DNA from: Pseudomonas aylmerensis
GTDB lineage: Bacteria; Pseudomonadota; Gammaproteobacteria; Pseudomonadales; Pseudomonadaceae
DNA length: 64,000 nt
Direction: 5' to 3'
Assembly: GCF_001702265.1 (NCBI RefSeq)
Contig: NZ_MAUE01000002.1
Coordinates: 303,479-367,478, forward strand
Below are positions 27,690 to 37,905 of this stretch, in pieces. Numbering within the stretch: the stretch's first letter is position 1; every line of letters begins with the position of its first letter. The notes under the pieces are model-generated. The model saw only the letters and a program-made list of their open reading frames with translations. It made no database searches and was not told where the DNA came from. The position numbers and the translations under genes were made by a program.

Positions 27690-29426
27690 GTGATTGTTAG
27701 TCCCTGTAATGCACCAAAATTGTCTGCCAAACGGTTACGAAACGCACTGGTGACGGGCTCTGCCCTGTTTTGCCTGTTCGGCGCGGGTCAACTGTGGGCA
27801 TTCAGTCTGGATGATGTGTCGGCCAAGGCAAAAGAGCTGGCCGGGCAGAAATACGAAGCTCCGCGCAGCAATCTGCCGAACGAATTCCGCGAAATGAAAT
27901 TCGCTGACTACCAAAAGATTCGTTTCCGCAACGAAAAAGCCGAGTGGGCCGATCAGAACACCCCGTTCAAGCTGTCCTTCTATCACCAGGGTATGCATTT
28001 CGATACACCGGTGAAAATCAACGAAGTCACTGCCGACAGCGTCCAGGAAATCAAATACGACCCGACGCGCTTCGATTTCGGCGACGTCAAGTTTGATCCC
28101 AAGGCCACCGAACAGCTGGGTTATGCCGGTTTCCGCGTGCTGTACCCGATCAACAAGGGCGACAAGCAAGACGAAATCATGACCATGCTCGGCGCCAGCT
28201 ACTTCCGCGTCGTGGGCAAGGACCAGGTCTACGGCCTGTCTGCCCGTGGCATGGCGATTGATACCGCGCTGCCGTCCGGTGAAGAATTCCCGCGTTTCAC
28301 CGAGTTCTGGATCGAGCGCCCGAAGCCGGGTGACAAGCACCTGGTGATCTTCGCCCTGCTGGACTCGCCACGTGCCACCGGCGCCTACCGCTTGATCCTG
28401 CGTCCGGGCACCGACACCGTGGTCGACGTCAAATCCCAGATGTTCCTGCGCGACAAGGTCAGCAAGCTGGGCGTTGCCCCGTTGACCTCGATGTTCCTGT
28501 TCGGCGCCAACCAGCCGTCCAAGGTCCTCAACTACCGTCGCGAGCTGCACGATTCCAGCGGCCTGTCGATCCATGCCGGTAACGGCGAGTGGATCTGGCG
28601 CCCACTGAACAACCCTAAACACCTGTCGGTCAGCAACTTCACCGTCGAGAACCCGCGTGGGTTCGGCCTGCTGCAGCGTGGTCGCAACTTCAGCCACTAC
28701 GAAGACCTGGACGACAACTACGACAAGCGCCCAAGCGCCTGGATCGAACCTGAAGGCGACTGGGGCAAGGGTTCCGTCGACCTGGTAGAGATCCCGACCG
28801 CCGACGAGACCAACGACAACATCGTGGCGTTCTGGAGCCCGGCCGAATTGCCGGAAGTCGGCAAGCCGCTGGATGTTGCCTATCGCCTGCATTGGACGCT
28901 GGACGACGCCGCGTTCCACTCGCCGGACAGCGCCTGGGTCAAGCAGACCCTGCGTTCCACCGGTGATGTGAAGCAATCGAACCTGATCCGTCAGCCGGAT
29001 GGCAGCGTTGCCTACCTGGTCGACTTCGAAGGTCCGTCCCTGAAAAAACTGCTGCCGGACGCCCCGGTGCGCAGCCAGGTGAGCGTGGGTGACAACGCTG
29101 AAATCGTGGAAAACAGCGTGCGTTACAACGAGCACACCAAAGGCTGGCGCCTGACCCTGCGCATGAAGATCAAGGACGCAGGCAAGCCGACCGAAATGCG
29201 CGCCGCACTGGTGCAAGACATCGTGCAGCCGGAGCCGGAGCAGGTTTCGACGCAAGTGCTCAAGGCTGACAAGGTCCTGGCCAAGCAGCACGAGAAACAG
29301 GCCAAGAAAGACGCGAAAGACAAGGAAGCCAAGCAGCCAGAAGCTGCCCCAGCCACGCCGGAGCCGATCAAGACCGAGCAAGTCCTGACCGAAACCTGGA
29401 GCTATCAGTTGCCTGCCGATGAGTAA
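27690..29426 (+). CDS. opgG: Glucans biosynthesis protein G (osmoregulated periplasmic glucans)
   Basis: Periplasmic MdoG/OpgG-family protein needed for OPG backbone synthesis and branching, 578 residues. The signal peptide ends near residue 37 ([10 protein letters not shown]). Family segments include [17 protein letters not shown] and [13 protein letters not shown]. The C-terminal 50 residues are Lys/Ala/Pro-rich and charged. Start GTG 27690 follows CGAGGG at 6 bases. The stop overlaps the opgH start by 8 bases. The 266-base gap upstream should hold the promoter, but I could not assign one. Confidence 0.94.
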   Translation: MIVSPCNAPKLSAKRLRNALVTGSALFCLFGAGQLWAFSLDDVSAKAKELAGQKYEAPRSNLPNEFREMKFADYQKIRFRNEKAEWADQNTPFKLSFYHQGMHFDTPVKINEVTADSVQEIKYDPTRFDFGDVKFDPKATEQLGYAGFRVLYPINKGDKQDEIMTMLGASYFRVVGKDQVYGLSARGMAIDTALPSGEEFPRFTEFWIERPKPGDKHLVIFALLDSPRATGAYRLILRPGTDTVVDVKSQMFLRDKVSKLGVAPLTSMFLFGANQPSKVLNYRRELHDSSGLSIHAGNGEWIWRPLNNPKHLSVSNFTVENPRGFGLLQRGRNFSHYEDLDDNYDKRPSAWIEPEGDWGKGSVDLVEIPTADETNDNIVAFWSPAELPEVGKPLDVAYRLHWTLDDAAFHSPDSAWVKQTLRSTGDVKQSNLIRQPDGSVAYLVDFEGPSLKKLLPDAPVRSQVSVGDNAEIVENSVRYNEHTKGWRLTLRMKIKDAGKPTEMRAALVQDIVQPEPEQVSTQVLKADKVLAKQHEKQAKKDAKDKEAKQPEAAPATPEPIKTEQVLTETWSYQLPADE

Positions 29427-31989
29427 TTCTCAAGTCCAGCCAGAGACTCTCTCCGAGTATCTGGCGCATCTCCCGATGACCGCTGAGCAGCGCGCCGAAC
29501 TGGCGGGCTGCACATCCTTCACCGAGCTGCACGAGCGCTTGTCGTCGTCGACGTTCGATGCGCCGGTCGATGCCGCCCAGGCGTCGGTCGGCCGCCGGCT
29601 GACCCTGAACACGGCCGAAGAGCTGCAAGACGCCGAAATGCTCGCGCTCGACGCCAACGGTCGCGTGTGCCTCAAGGCCACGCCGCCGATTCGCCGTACC
29701 AAGGTCGTGCCTGAGCCATGGCGCACCAATATCCTGGTACGTGGTTGGCGGCGCCTGACCGGCCGCACCAACCCGCCGAAGCCGCCGAAAGACGAGCGTG
29801 TGTTGCCGGCTGCGCGCTGGCGCACCGTCGGTTCGATCCGCCGCTACATCCTGCTGGTGCTGATGCTCGGCCAGACCATCGTCGCCGGCTGGTACATGAA
29901 AGGCATCATGCCGTACCAGGGCTGGTCGCTGGTCGACTTCGACGAGATCCGCAACCAGACCCTGCTGCAAACCGCCACCCAGGTGCTGCCTTACGCCCTG
30001 CAAACCAGCATCCTGATCATGTTCGGGATTTTGTTCTGCTGGGTTTCGGCCGGTTTCTGGACCGCGCTGATGGGCTTCCTGGAGTTGCTCACCGGCCACG
30101 ACAAATACCGGATCTCCGGTAAAAGTGCCGGCGACGAGCCGATCCCGAAAGATGCGCGCACCGCGTTGGTGATGCCGATCTGCAACGAAGACGTGCCGCG
30201 TGTGTTTGCGGGGCTGCGCGCGACGTTCGAGTCGGTGGCCGCCACCGGCGACCTGGATCGCTTCGACTTCTTCGTGCTCAGCGACAGTAATGACGCCGAC
30301 ATCTGCATCGCCGAGCAGCAAGCCTGGCTCGACGTGTGCCGCGAAGCCGGCGGCTTCGGCAAGATCTTCTATCGCCGCCGTCGCCGTCGCGTCAAACGCA
30401 AGAGCGGCAACCTCGACGACTTCTGCCGTCGTTGGGGCGGTGACTACAAGTACATGGTGGTCCTCGACGCCGACAGCGTGATGAGCGGCGAATGCCTGAC
30501 CAGCCTGGTCCGCCTGATGGAAGCCACGCCGGATGCCGGGATTATCCAGACCGCGCCGCGTGCGTCGGGCATGGACACCCTGTATGCACGCATGCAGCAG
30601 TTCGCCACCCGCGTCTACGGCCCGCTGTTCACTGCCGGCCTGCACTTCTGGCAGCTGGGTGAATCCCACTACTGGGGTCACAACGCAATCATCCGGATGA
30701 AGCCGTTTATCGAGCACTGCGCCCTCGCGCCGTTGCCGGGCAAGGGTGCGTTTGCCGGTGCGATTCTCTCCCACGACTTCGTCGAAGCCGCGCTGATGCG
30801 CCGTGCCGGCTGGGGCGTGTGGATTGCCTACGACCTGCCGGGCAGCTACGAAGAGTTGCCGCCGAACCTGCTCGACGAACTCAAGCGTGACCGTCGCTGG
30901 TGCCACGGCAACCTGATGAACTTCCGCCTGTTCCTCGTCAAAGGCATGCACCCGGTGCACCGCGCGGTGTTCCTGACCGGTGTAATGTCTTATCTGTCGG
31001 CGCCGTTGTGGTTCTTCTTCTTGGTGTTGTCCACCGCGTTGCTGGCGGTCAACACCCTGATGGAGCCGCAGTACTTCATGGCGCCACGCCAGTTGTACCC
31101 GCTGTGGCCGCAATGGCATCCGGACAAGGCGGTGGCGCTGTTCTCCACCACCATCGTGCTGCTGTTCCTGCCCAAGTTGCTGAGCATCATCCTGATCTGG
31201 GCCAAGGGCGCGAAAGAGTTCGGCGGCAAGTTCAAGGTGACCTTGTCGATGCTGCTGGAGATGTTGTTCTCCATGCTGCTGGCACCGGTGCGGATGATTT
31301 TCCACACGCGTTTCGTACTTGCCGCGTTCCTCGGCTGGGCCGCGACCTGGAATTCGCCACAGCGTGACGACGACTCCACCCCCTGGAGCGAAGCGGTCAA
31401 GCGCCACGGCCCGCAAACCGTGCTCGGCTTCCTGTGGGCGCTGCTGGTGGTGTGGTTGAACCCAAGCTTCCTGTGGTGGCTGATCCCGATCGTCGGTTCG
31501 CTGATGCTGTCGATCCCGGTGTCGGTGATTTCCAGCCGGGTCAAGCTGGGCCTCAAGTCGCGTGACGAGAGCCTGTTCCTGATCCCTGAGGAATACAATC
31601 CGCCGCAAGCCCTGCTGTCGACCGAGAAGTACACCCACGAAAACCGTTGGCACGCACTCAACGACGGCTTCGTGCGTTCGGTGGTCGACCCGCAGCAGAA
31701 CGCCCTGGCCTGCGCCCTGGCGACCTCGCGGCACCGTGAAGCGGAGCCGATCGAATACGTGCGTGTCGAGCGTGTGCGTCATGCGTTGAAAGTCGGCCCT
31801 GCCGGCCTCAACAATGCCGAGCGCCTGGCCTTGCTCAGTGATCCGGTAGCCCTGGCCCGCCTGCACGAGCAGGTCTGGAGCGAAGGGCATCCCGAGTGGC
31901 TCGCCGCCTGGCGTGACTCGATCAAGGCCGATCCGCACGCGCCGTTGCTGCCGCTGCAACCGCTGTCGTCCCAGGCCCAACCGGCCTGA
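29419..31989 (+). CDS. opgH: Glucans biosynthesis glucosyltransferase H
   Basis: Inner-membrane family GT2 enzyme that polymerises UDP-glucose into the linear OPG backbone, 856 residues. Cytosolic catalytic motifs are FVLSDSND (about residue 287), VVLDADSVM (about 350), SHDFVEA (about 452) and RDRRWCHGN (about 492, the (Q/R)XXRW motif). Membrane helices flank this core (about 140-215 and 515-700). The C-terminal cytosolic tail holds about 150 residues. It overlaps opgG and is followed by a hairpin terminator. Confidence 0.95.
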   Translation: MSNSQVQPETLSEYLAHLPMTAEQRAELAGCTSFTELHERLSSSTFDAPVDAAQASVGRRLTLNTAEELQDAEMLALDANGRVCLKATPPIRRTKVVPEPWRTNILVRGWRRLTGRTNPPKPPKDERVLPAARWRTVGSIRRYILLVLMLGQTIVAGWYMKGIMPYQGWSLVDFDEIRNQTLLQTATQVLPYALQTSILIMFGILFCWVSAGFWTALMGFLELLTGHDKYRISGKSAGDEPIPKDARTALVMPICNEDVPRVFAGLRATFESVAATGDLDRFDFFVLSDSNDADICIAEQQAWLDVCREAGGFGKIFYRRRRRRVKRKSGNLDDFCRRWGGDYKYMVVLDADSVMSGECLTSLVRLMEATPDAGIIQTAPRASGMDTLYARMQQFATRVYGPLFTAGLHFWQLGESHYWGHNAIIRMKPFIEHCALAPLPGKGAFAGAILSHDFVEAALMRRAGWGVWIAYDLPGSYEELPPNLLDELKRDRRWCHGNLMNFRLFLVKGMHPVHRAVFLTGVMSYLSAPLWFFFLVLSTALLAVNTLMEPQYFMAPRQLYPLWPQWHPDKAVALFSTTIVLLFLPKLLSIILIWAKGAKEFGGKFKVTLSMLLEMLFSMLLAPVRMIFHTRFVLAAFLGWAATWNSPQRDDDSTPWSEAVKRHGPQTVLGFLWALLVVWLNPSFLWWLIPIVGSLMLSIPVSVISSRVKLGLKSRDESLFLIPEEYNPPQALLSTEKYTHENRWHALNDGFVRSVVDPQQNALACALATSRHREAEPIEYVRVERVRHALKVGPAGLNNAERLALLSDPVALARLHEQVWSEGHPEWLAAWRDSIKADPHAPLLPLQPLSSQAQPA

Positions 31990-31997
31990 TTCAGACG

Positions 31998-32024
31998 CCC
32001 CCGAGGGTTCTCCTCGGGGGTGTT
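31998..32024 (+). terminator. Hairpin terminator of opgGH
   Basis: A 9-bp perfect stem CCCCCGAGG/CCTCGGGGG with loop GTTCT, starting 9 bases after the opgH stop. The T tract is short (TGTT), so efficiency is uncertain. Confidence 0.7.
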
Positions 32025-32130
32025 CGAGACGCGTGTCCTACAGCGTTTCGACCCTATTCCGTATCTCTCTAACTCCTTGTTATTTCGAAACAAAAGACCC
32101 TCGCCCGAGGCGTATTGCCGTGCGCGCGGC

Positions 32131-32150
32131 TGGGTTAGCATCGCCCCGAA
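32131..32150 (+). promoter_or_regulatory. Shared upstream block 1 of the tandem binding-protein genes
   Basis: TGGGTTAGCATCGCCCCGAA, with TAGCAT as a possible -10 and TTGCCG 15 bases upstream as a weak -35. Nearly the same block precedes the second paralogue. Confidence 0.5.
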
Positions 32151-32174
32151 TTTGACGTAGTCACAGGGGGATTC

Positions 32175-32975
32175 ATGAGTAAACGGTATTGTTCGGCACT
32201 GCTGATAATCGCTGTCGCGTGGCTGCACATCGGCCTGGTCCAGGCCGGGGCCATTGATGACGCCGTTCGGCGCGGCGTGCTCAAGGTGGGCACCACGCCC
32301 ACTTACGTTCCGTTTGAAATGACCGACAAACAGGGGCATATCGTCGGCTTTGAAATCGACCTGCTCAAGGTGATGAGCCAGGCCCTGGGGGTGGAGCTGG
32401 AGCTGGTCAGCGTGCCCTATACGGAGCTGATGCCGGGGTTGCTGGCGAAGAAGTTCGACCTGATCGGCAGCGGCATGACGGTCACCCAGGAGCGCAACCT
32501 GAAGCTGAATTTCAGCGACTCTTTCATCGTGGTCGGCCAGTCCGTGCTGCTGCACCCCAGCCTGCTCGGCAAGGTCGGCAGCGTTGAAGACCTCGACGAC
32601 GCCAGCTACCGCATCGCCACCACCGAAGGCACCACCGGCGAGGCGGCGGCGCAACGCTTTCTCGGCGCAGCGCGATTAAGCAGTTTTGCCACGCCGGAGG
32701 AGGGCGTGCATCAGGTGGTGACCGGTGCGGCCGATGCCTTTATCCATGATGCGCCCTACAACCTGATCGCCCTGGGGCGTCCGGAAAACAGCGCGCTGCT
32801 GGCCCTGGAACAGCCGTTCACCTTCGAGCCACTGGCGTTTGGGGTAAAAAAGGGCGATTTCGACAGCCTCAACTGGATCAACCATTTCCTCAATCAGATC
32901 GCCCAGGACGGCACCTATGATCGCTTGCACGACAAGTGGTTTAAAGACACAGCCTGGCTGAAGGAAATCCACTGA
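32175..32975 (+). CDS. Amino acid ABC transporter, periplasmic binding protein (copy 1)
   Basis: A 266-residue family-3 solute-binding protein. The signal peptide ends near residue 25 (LVQAGA). The fold is marked by LKVGTTPTYVPFEMTDKQG, FDLIGSGMTVTQERN and AFIHDAPYNL. Relative to the downstream copy, the first pocket motif reads GTTPTY instead of GMDPTY, and the second lobe entrance reads SVPYTELMPG instead of STGYDGIIPA, so ligand preference probably differs. ATG 32175 follows AGGGGG. Together with the next three genes it forms a polar amino acid ABC system. Confidence 0.88.
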   Translation: MSKRYCSALLIIAVAWLHIGLVQAGAIDDAVRRGVLKVGTTPTYVPFEMTDKQGHIVGFEIDLLKVMSQALGVELELVSVPYTELMPGLLAKKFDLIGSGMTVTQERNLKLNFSDSFIVVGQSVLLHPSLLGKVGSVEDLDDASYRIATTEGTTGEAAAQRFLGAARLSSFATPEEGVHQVVTGAADAFIHDAPYNLIALGRPENSALLALEQPFTFEPLAFGVKKGDFDSLNWINHFLNQIAQDGTYDRLHDKWFKDTAWLKEIH

Positions 32976-33117
32976 AAGTCATAACTTCTTACACATCAAT
33001 CCGTTGGCGCTTTGCCGTGTGCATGCGTCTAGTCCTGCGCTTGGCTGCACCGTTGTGGGGCCTTTGCGACATACGCCGATAACAATTACCCGTGAAACCT
33101 TTGTGACGGGCATCGAG

Positions 33118-33139
33118 TGGGTTAGGATCGCACCCCGAA
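33118..33139 (+). promoter_or_regulatory. Shared upstream block 2 of the tandem binding-protein genes
   Basis: TGGGTTAGGATCGCACCCCG followed by AA, matching block 1 apart from one substitution and a two-base insertion. TAGGAT is a possible -10 with TTGTGA 16 bases upstream. Confidence 0.5.
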
Positions 33140-33191
33140 ATGGTGCAGCCCGTTTGCGCGCCGACCTCATAAGAAACGTTCAGGGGACTTG

Positions 33192-33992
33192 ATGATGAAA
33201 AAGTATCTTTCGATGCTGCTGCTCGGCGTCACGGCGCTGGTTGCCGCCACTGCGGCCCAGGCCGGCGCCATCGACGATGCGGTCAAGCGCGGCACGCTGA
33301 AAGTCGGCATGGACCCGACCTACATGCCGTTCGAAATGACCGACAAGCGTGGCGAGATCATCGGCTTCGAAGTCGACATCCTCAAGGCCCTGGCCAAGTC
33401 CATGGGCGTCAAGCTGGAGCTGGTCTCCACCGGTTATGACGGGATCATCCCGGCGTTCCTGACCGGCAAGTTCGACATGATCGGCAGCGGCATGACCCTG
33501 ACCCAGGAGCGCAACCTGCGCCTGAACTTCAGCGAACCCTTCATCGTCGTCGGCCAGACCCTGCTGATTCGCAAGGACCTGGAAGGCACCATCAAGTCCT
33601 ACAAGGACCTGAACGACGAGAAATACCGCCTGACCTCCAAGCTCGGCACCACCGGTGAGATGGTCGCCAAGAAGCTGATCTCCAAGGCCAAGTACCACGG
33701 CTATGACAACGAGCAGGAAGGCGTGCTGGACGTGGTCAACGGCAAGGCCGACGCCTTTGTGTATGACGCCCCCTACAACGTGGTTGCCGAGAAAAAAGTC
33801 GGTAACGGCAAGCTGGTGTTCCTGGAAGAACCCTTCACCTTCGAGCCGTTGGCGTTTGGCCTGAAAAAGGGTGACTACGACAGCATCAACTACATCAACA
33901 ACTTCCTGCACCAGATCCGCAACGACGGCACCTACGATCGTATCCATGACAAGTGGTTCAAGAGCTCCGAGTGGCTCAAGGACATGGAATAA
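33192..33992 (+). CDS. Amino acid ABC transporter, periplasmic binding protein (copy 2)
   Basis: A 266-residue paralogue of the preceding gene, with strong similarity over the whole mature protein. The signal peptide ends near AAQAGA. It keeps the usual GMDPTYMPFE, YDGIIPAFLTGKFDMIG and DAPYNVV motifs of polar amino acid binders. ATG 33192 is chosen (AGGGG at 5 bases), but ATG 33195 at 8 bases is equally possible. A REP doublet separates it from the permease. By synteny it corresponds to the single binding protein (PA5076) of P. aeruginosa; ligand unknown. Confidence 0.88.
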   Translation: MMKKYLSMLLLGVTALVAATAAQAGAIDDAVKRGTLKVGMDPTYMPFEMTDKRGEIIGFEVDILKALAKSMGVKLELVSTGYDGIIPAFLTGKFDMIGSGMTLTQERNLRLNFSEPFIVVGQTLLIRKDLEGTIKSYKDLNDEKYRLTSKLGTTGEMVAKKLISKAKYHGYDNEQEGVLDVVNGKADAFVYDAPYNVVAEKKVGNGKLVFLEEPFTFEPLAFGLKKGDYDSINYINNFLHQIRNDGTYDRIHDKWFKSSEWLKDME

Positions 33993-34011
33993 GGCCGAGA
34001 CCGAGTTGCCT

Positions 34012-34100
34012 GTATCGCAGGCAAGCCAGCTCCCACAGTTGACCGAGTTGTCAGGCCTGACATCGAGCATTGTGGGAGCGGGCTTGCCCGCGATGGCGGC
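34012..34100. repeat. REP doublet between binding protein and permease
   Basis: Left arm TATCGCAGGCAAGCCAGCTC plus CCACA and right arm TGTGGGAGCGGGCTTGCCCG, heads facing inward. It interrupts the ABC operon without an obvious promoter after it. Confidence 0.83.
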
Positions 34101-34132
34101 CTGCCTGGCGATACAATTTTGCGGAACCTGAA

Positions 34133-35092
34133 ATGAAACAGAAAAAAGCCCAATGGCCCTGGCACCTGCTGACCGTGGTCGTGCTGGTCGGCCTGGCCGG
34201 CGCCTTGTACTACGCCACGTCGTTGATGTCCTACGAATGGCGCTGGAATCGCGTACCGCAGTACTTCGCCTATCAGGCCGAAACGTCGCAGCGTGCCGCC
34301 GATATCTCCACCGTGGTCGAGTTGGTGCGCAAAGGCGATGTAGCCGAAGTGACCCTGCGCAACGATGCCGGCGTGGAGCAGAAGCTCAGCGTGGCCGACA
34401 ACAGCCTGCAAGTGGCGCGCGGTGACGATGTGGCCGAGGGCGATGTGGTCGGTGTGACCCGGCATTGGGCGTTGGGGCCACTGATGTGGGGCTTGTGGAC
34501 CACGTTGTGGCTGTCGGTGGTGTCCGGCATTCTCGGTTTGGCGATTGGATTGGCGACCGGGTTGTGCCGTCTGTCCACTAATCCGACCTTGCGCGATCTA
34601 TCGACGATCTACGTCGAACTGGTGCGCGGTACGCCGCTGTTGGTGCAGATCTTCATTTTCTATTTCTTCATCGGCACGGTGCTCAACCTGTCCCGCGAGT
34701 TTGCCGGGATCGCCGCACTGTCGCTGTTCACCGGTGCCTATGTGGCCGAGATTGTTCGTGCCGGCGTGCAGTCCATCACCCGTGGCCAGAACGAAGCCGC
34801 GCGCTCCCTGGGCCTGAGTGCCAGCCAGTCGATGCGCCACGTGGTGTTGCCGCAGGCGTTCAAGCGCGTGCTGCCGCCGCTGGCCGGGCAATTTATCAGC
34901 CTGGTGAAAGACACCTCGCTGGTGTCGGTGATCGCGATTACCGAACTGCTCAAGAGTGGCCGCGAGGTGATCACCACCTCGTTCTCGCCGTTTGAAATCC
35001 TGTTCTGCGTGGCAGGCCTGTACCTGCTGATCAACCTGCCGCTGTCGAAAATGGCCAGCCGGCTTGAGCGGAGGCTCGCGCAAAGTGATTGA
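34133..35092 (+). CDS. Amino acid ABC transporter permease with long periplasmic insert
   Basis: A 319-residue HisMQ-type permease, about 90 residues longer than usual. Helix 1 (about residues 9-28) is followed by a hydrophilic segment of some 95 residues (about 30-120: RWNRVPQYF, then [15 protein letters not shown]) before the standard five-helix core starting at [15 protein letters not shown]. The EAA loop is [23 protein letters not shown] near residue 222. ATG 34133 is preferred over the upstream frame extension, which crosses the REP. It overlaps the ATPase gene by 8 bases. Confidence 0.9.
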   Translation: MKQKKAQWPWHLLTVVVLVGLAGALYYATSLMSYEWRWNRVPQYFAYQAETSQRAADISTVVELVRKGDVAEVTLRNDAGVEQKLSVADNSLQVARGDDVAEGDVVGVTRHWALGPLMWGLWTTLWLSVVSGILGLAIGLATGLCRLSTNPTLRDLSTIYVELVRGTPLLVQIFIFYFFIGTVLNLSREFAGIAALSLFTGAYVAEIVRAGVQSITRGQNEAARSLGLSASQSMRHVVLPQAFKRVLPPLAGQFISLVKDTSLVSVIAITELLKSGREVITTSFSPFEILFCVAGLYLLINLPLSKMASRLERRLAQSD

Positions 35093-35819
35093 AGTCCGCG
35101 ATCTGGTAAAAGTCTTCGACACCCGTGGCCATGTGGTGCGCGCGGTGGATAACGTCACCACTCAAGTCGCCAAGGGCGAAGTGCTGGTGGTCATTGGCCC
35201 GTCGGGGTCCGGCAAGTCGACGTTCCTGCGCTGCCTCAACGGCCTGGAGGAATTCGATTCGGGTTCGGTGAGCATCGACGGCCTGCAACTGGCCGACCCC
35301 AAAACCGACGTGAACGCCTATCGCCGTGAAGTCGGCATGGTGTTCCAGCATTTCAACCTGTTCCCGCACATGACCGTGCTGGAAAACCTGTGCCTGGCGC
35401 AAAAAGTCGTGCGCAAGCGCGGCAAGCAGGAGCGTGAGGCCAAGGCCCTGGCGCTGCTGGAAAAAGTCGGTATTGCGCAGAAAGCCAACGAGTTCCCGTC
35501 GCGACTGTCCGGCGGCCAGCAACAGCGCGTGGCGATTGCCCGGGCGCTGGCGATGGAACCCAAGGTGATGCTGTTCGACGAACCGACCTCGGCGCTCGAC
35601 CCGGAAATGGTCGGCGAAGTGCTGGACGTCATGAAGACCCTGGCCCTGGAAGGCATGACCATGGTCTGCGTGACCCACGAAATGGGCTTTGCCCGCGAAG
35701 TGGCGGACCGGGTGCTGTTCTTCGATCACGGTAAATTGCTCGAAGACGCCGCCCCGGCCGAGTTCTTCGACGCGCCGAAAGACCCACGGGCCCAGGCATT
35801 CTTGCGTCAGGTCCTGTAA
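35085..35819 (+). CDS. Amino acid ABC transporter ATP-binding protein
   Basis: A 244-residue GlnQ/AapP-type ATPase. Walker [10 protein letters not shown] is at about residues 34-42, Q-loop MVFQHFNLF near 85-93, signature LSGGQQQR near 138-145, Walker [13 protein letters not shown] near 158-169 and switch VTHEMGFA near 193. Start GTG 35085 overlaps the permease stop and follows GGAGG at about 10 bases. It ends 13 bases from the convergent stop of a chemoreceptor gene. Confidence 0.93.
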   Translation: MIEVRDLVKVFDTRGHVVRAVDNVTTQVAKGEVLVVIGPSGSGKSTFLRCLNGLEEFDSGSVSIDGLQLADPKTDVNAYRREVGMVFQHFNLFPHMTVLENLCLAQKVVRKRGKQEREAKALALLEKVGIAQKANEFPSRLSGGQQQRVAIARALAMEPKVMLFDEPTSALDPEMVGEVLDVMKTLALEGMTMVCVTHEMGFAREVADRVLFFDHGKLLEDAAPAEFFDAPKDPRAQAFLRQVL

Positions 35820-35832
35820 CGCGCGGGGGCGC

Positions 35833-37740
35833 TCAGACTTTGAACCGCCCCACACACTGTTGCAGATCCGTTCCCAGCCGCGCCAGCTCGAGACTCGCCG
35901 CCGCCGTCTGCTCACTGGCGGTGGCGGTCTGTTCCGAGGCGTCGCGGACTTTCAAGACGCTGCGATTGATCTCCTCAGCAACTGCACTTTGCTCTTCGGC
36001 GGCTGCGGCGATCTGCGGGTTCATCTCCTGAATGACCGCCACGGTGCGGGCGATCTCGGTCAGGGCATCCCCGGCGTTGCGCGTCAGGGTGACGCTGTTG
36101 TCGGTCAGGGTGCGGCTGTAGTCCATGATGTCGGCCACTTGTTGCGTGCCGCTGTGCAAGCCCCCGATCAGCCCCTCGATTTCCTCGGCAGACTGTTGGG
36201 TCCGTTGCGCCAGGCTGCGGACCTCATCGGCAACCACCGCAAAGCCGCGGCCAGCTTCGCCAGCACGTGCGGCTTCTATCGCGGCGTTGAGCGCCAGCAG
36301 GTTGGTCTGCTGTGACACGGACTTGATCACCTCCAGCACGCTGCCGATCTTCTGACTCTCGTGTTGCAGCGCCAGCATGGCCTGGCTCGAGCGCGCCATC
36401 TCATGGGCCAGGTGTTCAATCTGCGCGACGGCATCCGTCACCACCTGATCGCCCAATTCCGCTTGTTGATTGGCTTCGGCTGCGGCGATGGACGCCTGCT
36501 CGGCGTGGCGCGCCACCTCCTGGGCAGTGGCCAGCATCTGGTTCATGGCTGTCGCGACCTGCTCGGTTTCATCGCGCTGATGACTGACCCCGGCACGGGT
36601 TTGCACGGTGATGGCCGCCAGCTCCTCGGCTGCACTGGCGATTTGCCGGGCGTTATCGCTGATATTGCCAATCAGCCCGCGCAGGTTCAGGGTCATTTGC
36701 GCCATGCTGCGTTGCAACTGGCCCAGTTCGTCCCGGCGCCTGGTCTGTATGTCGTGGCTCAGGTCGCCCTCGGCAATGCGATGGGCGACGTCCAATGCCT
36801 TGCGCAGCGGCTTGACGATTTGCCCGGCAATCACCCAGGCGGCCAGGACACCGAGGAGCAACGCCGCAGCGGTAACCCCCAGCATCTGGGTGCGGGCTTG
36901 CTCGGCCTCACTGTCGCGCCTGTGGGTCTGGTCCTGGCTCAATAGGTCGCTCTGCGCGAGCAGTTGATCCAGCTGTTGCTCCAGTTGGGTTTGCGTATTT
37001 TCCGTGGTCAGTTGGGTGTCCTTGAGACGCGTGAGGTAAGTGCGGGTGCCGAGCACGGTATTTTTCAGCAGGTTGCCGTCCACCGGCAGTTTCGCCACGG
37101 CGGCCTGGGCGGTTTCCAGGCTGCGCTCTGCGTCACCGATCGCCTGCGCATAGGCCTCCAGCGAACTGGCAGCCCACGCGGGGCTCTGCGCGCGATCTTC
37201 GGCCTGCTCGATGGCCTGGCGCAGGTCTTCGATGGCATCCAGGGCCTTTGCGTCCTCCTGGTCAGGCAGGTCGCTGGCCAGTTGTGCCAGGACGTCGCCG
37301 GTACGCGACGAGCTTTGCTTCAGCTGTTCACGGGCGCCCTCGCGCTTTTCAACCAGCAGGGGCACGTCCTTGAGTGTGGTTTTGAACGACGCTGAAATGC
37401 GCGTCATTTCCTGCAGGTATTCGATGGGTTTGGGTATTTTCAGTCGGCCGGAAAGCTCCACCAGCAGATCGTCGACTTTGCCCATGCTGACACTCAATTT
37501 ATTTAGGCTGTTGGTATCGTCGAGGGTGCGATAAACAATTCTGTCAGCGCGCAGTTCTTCGCCCGTCACCGCCAGTTGCGCAAGTATCGTCAGCGTTTGT
37601 GATCGATAGAGCGAGGCGGCCAGAGCCTGCCAGCCGGTGACGGCAATCACCAGGCTCAGGGCCAGGACCAGCGAGAATCCCAGGACCAGCTTGAGGGTGA
37701 CGCTGGCGTCACCCAACAGGTGCGTCATTCGAGCAAACAT
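35833..37740 (-). CDS. Methyl-accepting chemotaxis protein (tandem copy A)
   Basis: A 635-residue chemoreceptor. TM1 is about residues 18-38, a helical periplasmic domain about 40-285 fits the HBM (helical bimodular) type by size and helicity, TM2 is about 291-312, a HAMP region follows ([20 protein letters not shown]), then the signalling domain with the tip [23 protein letters not shown] 37740 has GGAGGGG at about 5 bases and directly precedes TM1. No C-terminal CheR-binding pentapeptide is present. By synteny the locus corresponds to P. aeruginosa McpK (PA5072, alpha-ketoglutarate). Confidence 0.92.
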   Translation of the reverse strand: MFARMTHLLGDASVTLKLVLGFSLVLALSLVIAVTGWQALAASLYRSQTLTILAQLAVTGEELRADRIVYRTLDDTNSLNKLSVSMGKVDDLLVELSGRLKIPKPIEYLQEMTRISASFKTTLKDVPLLVEKREGAREQLKQSSSRTGDVLAQLASDLPDQEDAKALDAIEDLRQAIEQAEDRAQSPAWAASSLEAYAQAIGDAERSLETAQAAVAKLPVDGNLLKNTVLGTRTYLTRLKDTQLTTENTQTQLEQQLDQLLAQSDLLSQDQTHRRDSEAEQARTQMLGVTAAALLLGVLAAWVIAGQIVKPLRKALDVAHRIAEGDLSHDIQTRRRDELGQLQRSMAQMTLNLRGLIGNISDNARQIASAAEELAAITVQTRAGVSHQRDETEQVATAMNQMLATAQEVARHAEQASIAAAEANQQAELGDQVVTDAVAQIEHLAHEMARSSQAMLALQHESQKIGSVLEVIKSVSQQTNLLALNAAIEAARAGEAGRGFAVVADEVRSLAQRTQQSAEEIEGLIGGLHSGTQQVADIMDYSRTLTDNSVTLTRNAGDALTEIARTVAVIQEMNPQIAAAAEEQSAVAEEINRSVLKVRDASEQTATASEQTAAASLELARLGTDLQQCVGRFKV

Positions 37741-37905
37741 GATGACCCCTCCGACAAGAGAACAACGGGCGTTCTTGAGGTGCGCAAGCACATTGAACTG
37801 ACTGAACGCTAGTTCTCGGGGCGCGACGGCGGGGCTGATAAGTGCGTAGGAAATTTCACAGGGTATGCGCGGCGACCCAGGACAGGTCGCCACGTGGGGT
37901 GGGCG

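Noticed and set aside
29368..31980. An 870-codon minus-strand frame opposite opgH
   Set aside because: Shadow of a long GC-rich gene; no start context and no recognisable motif.
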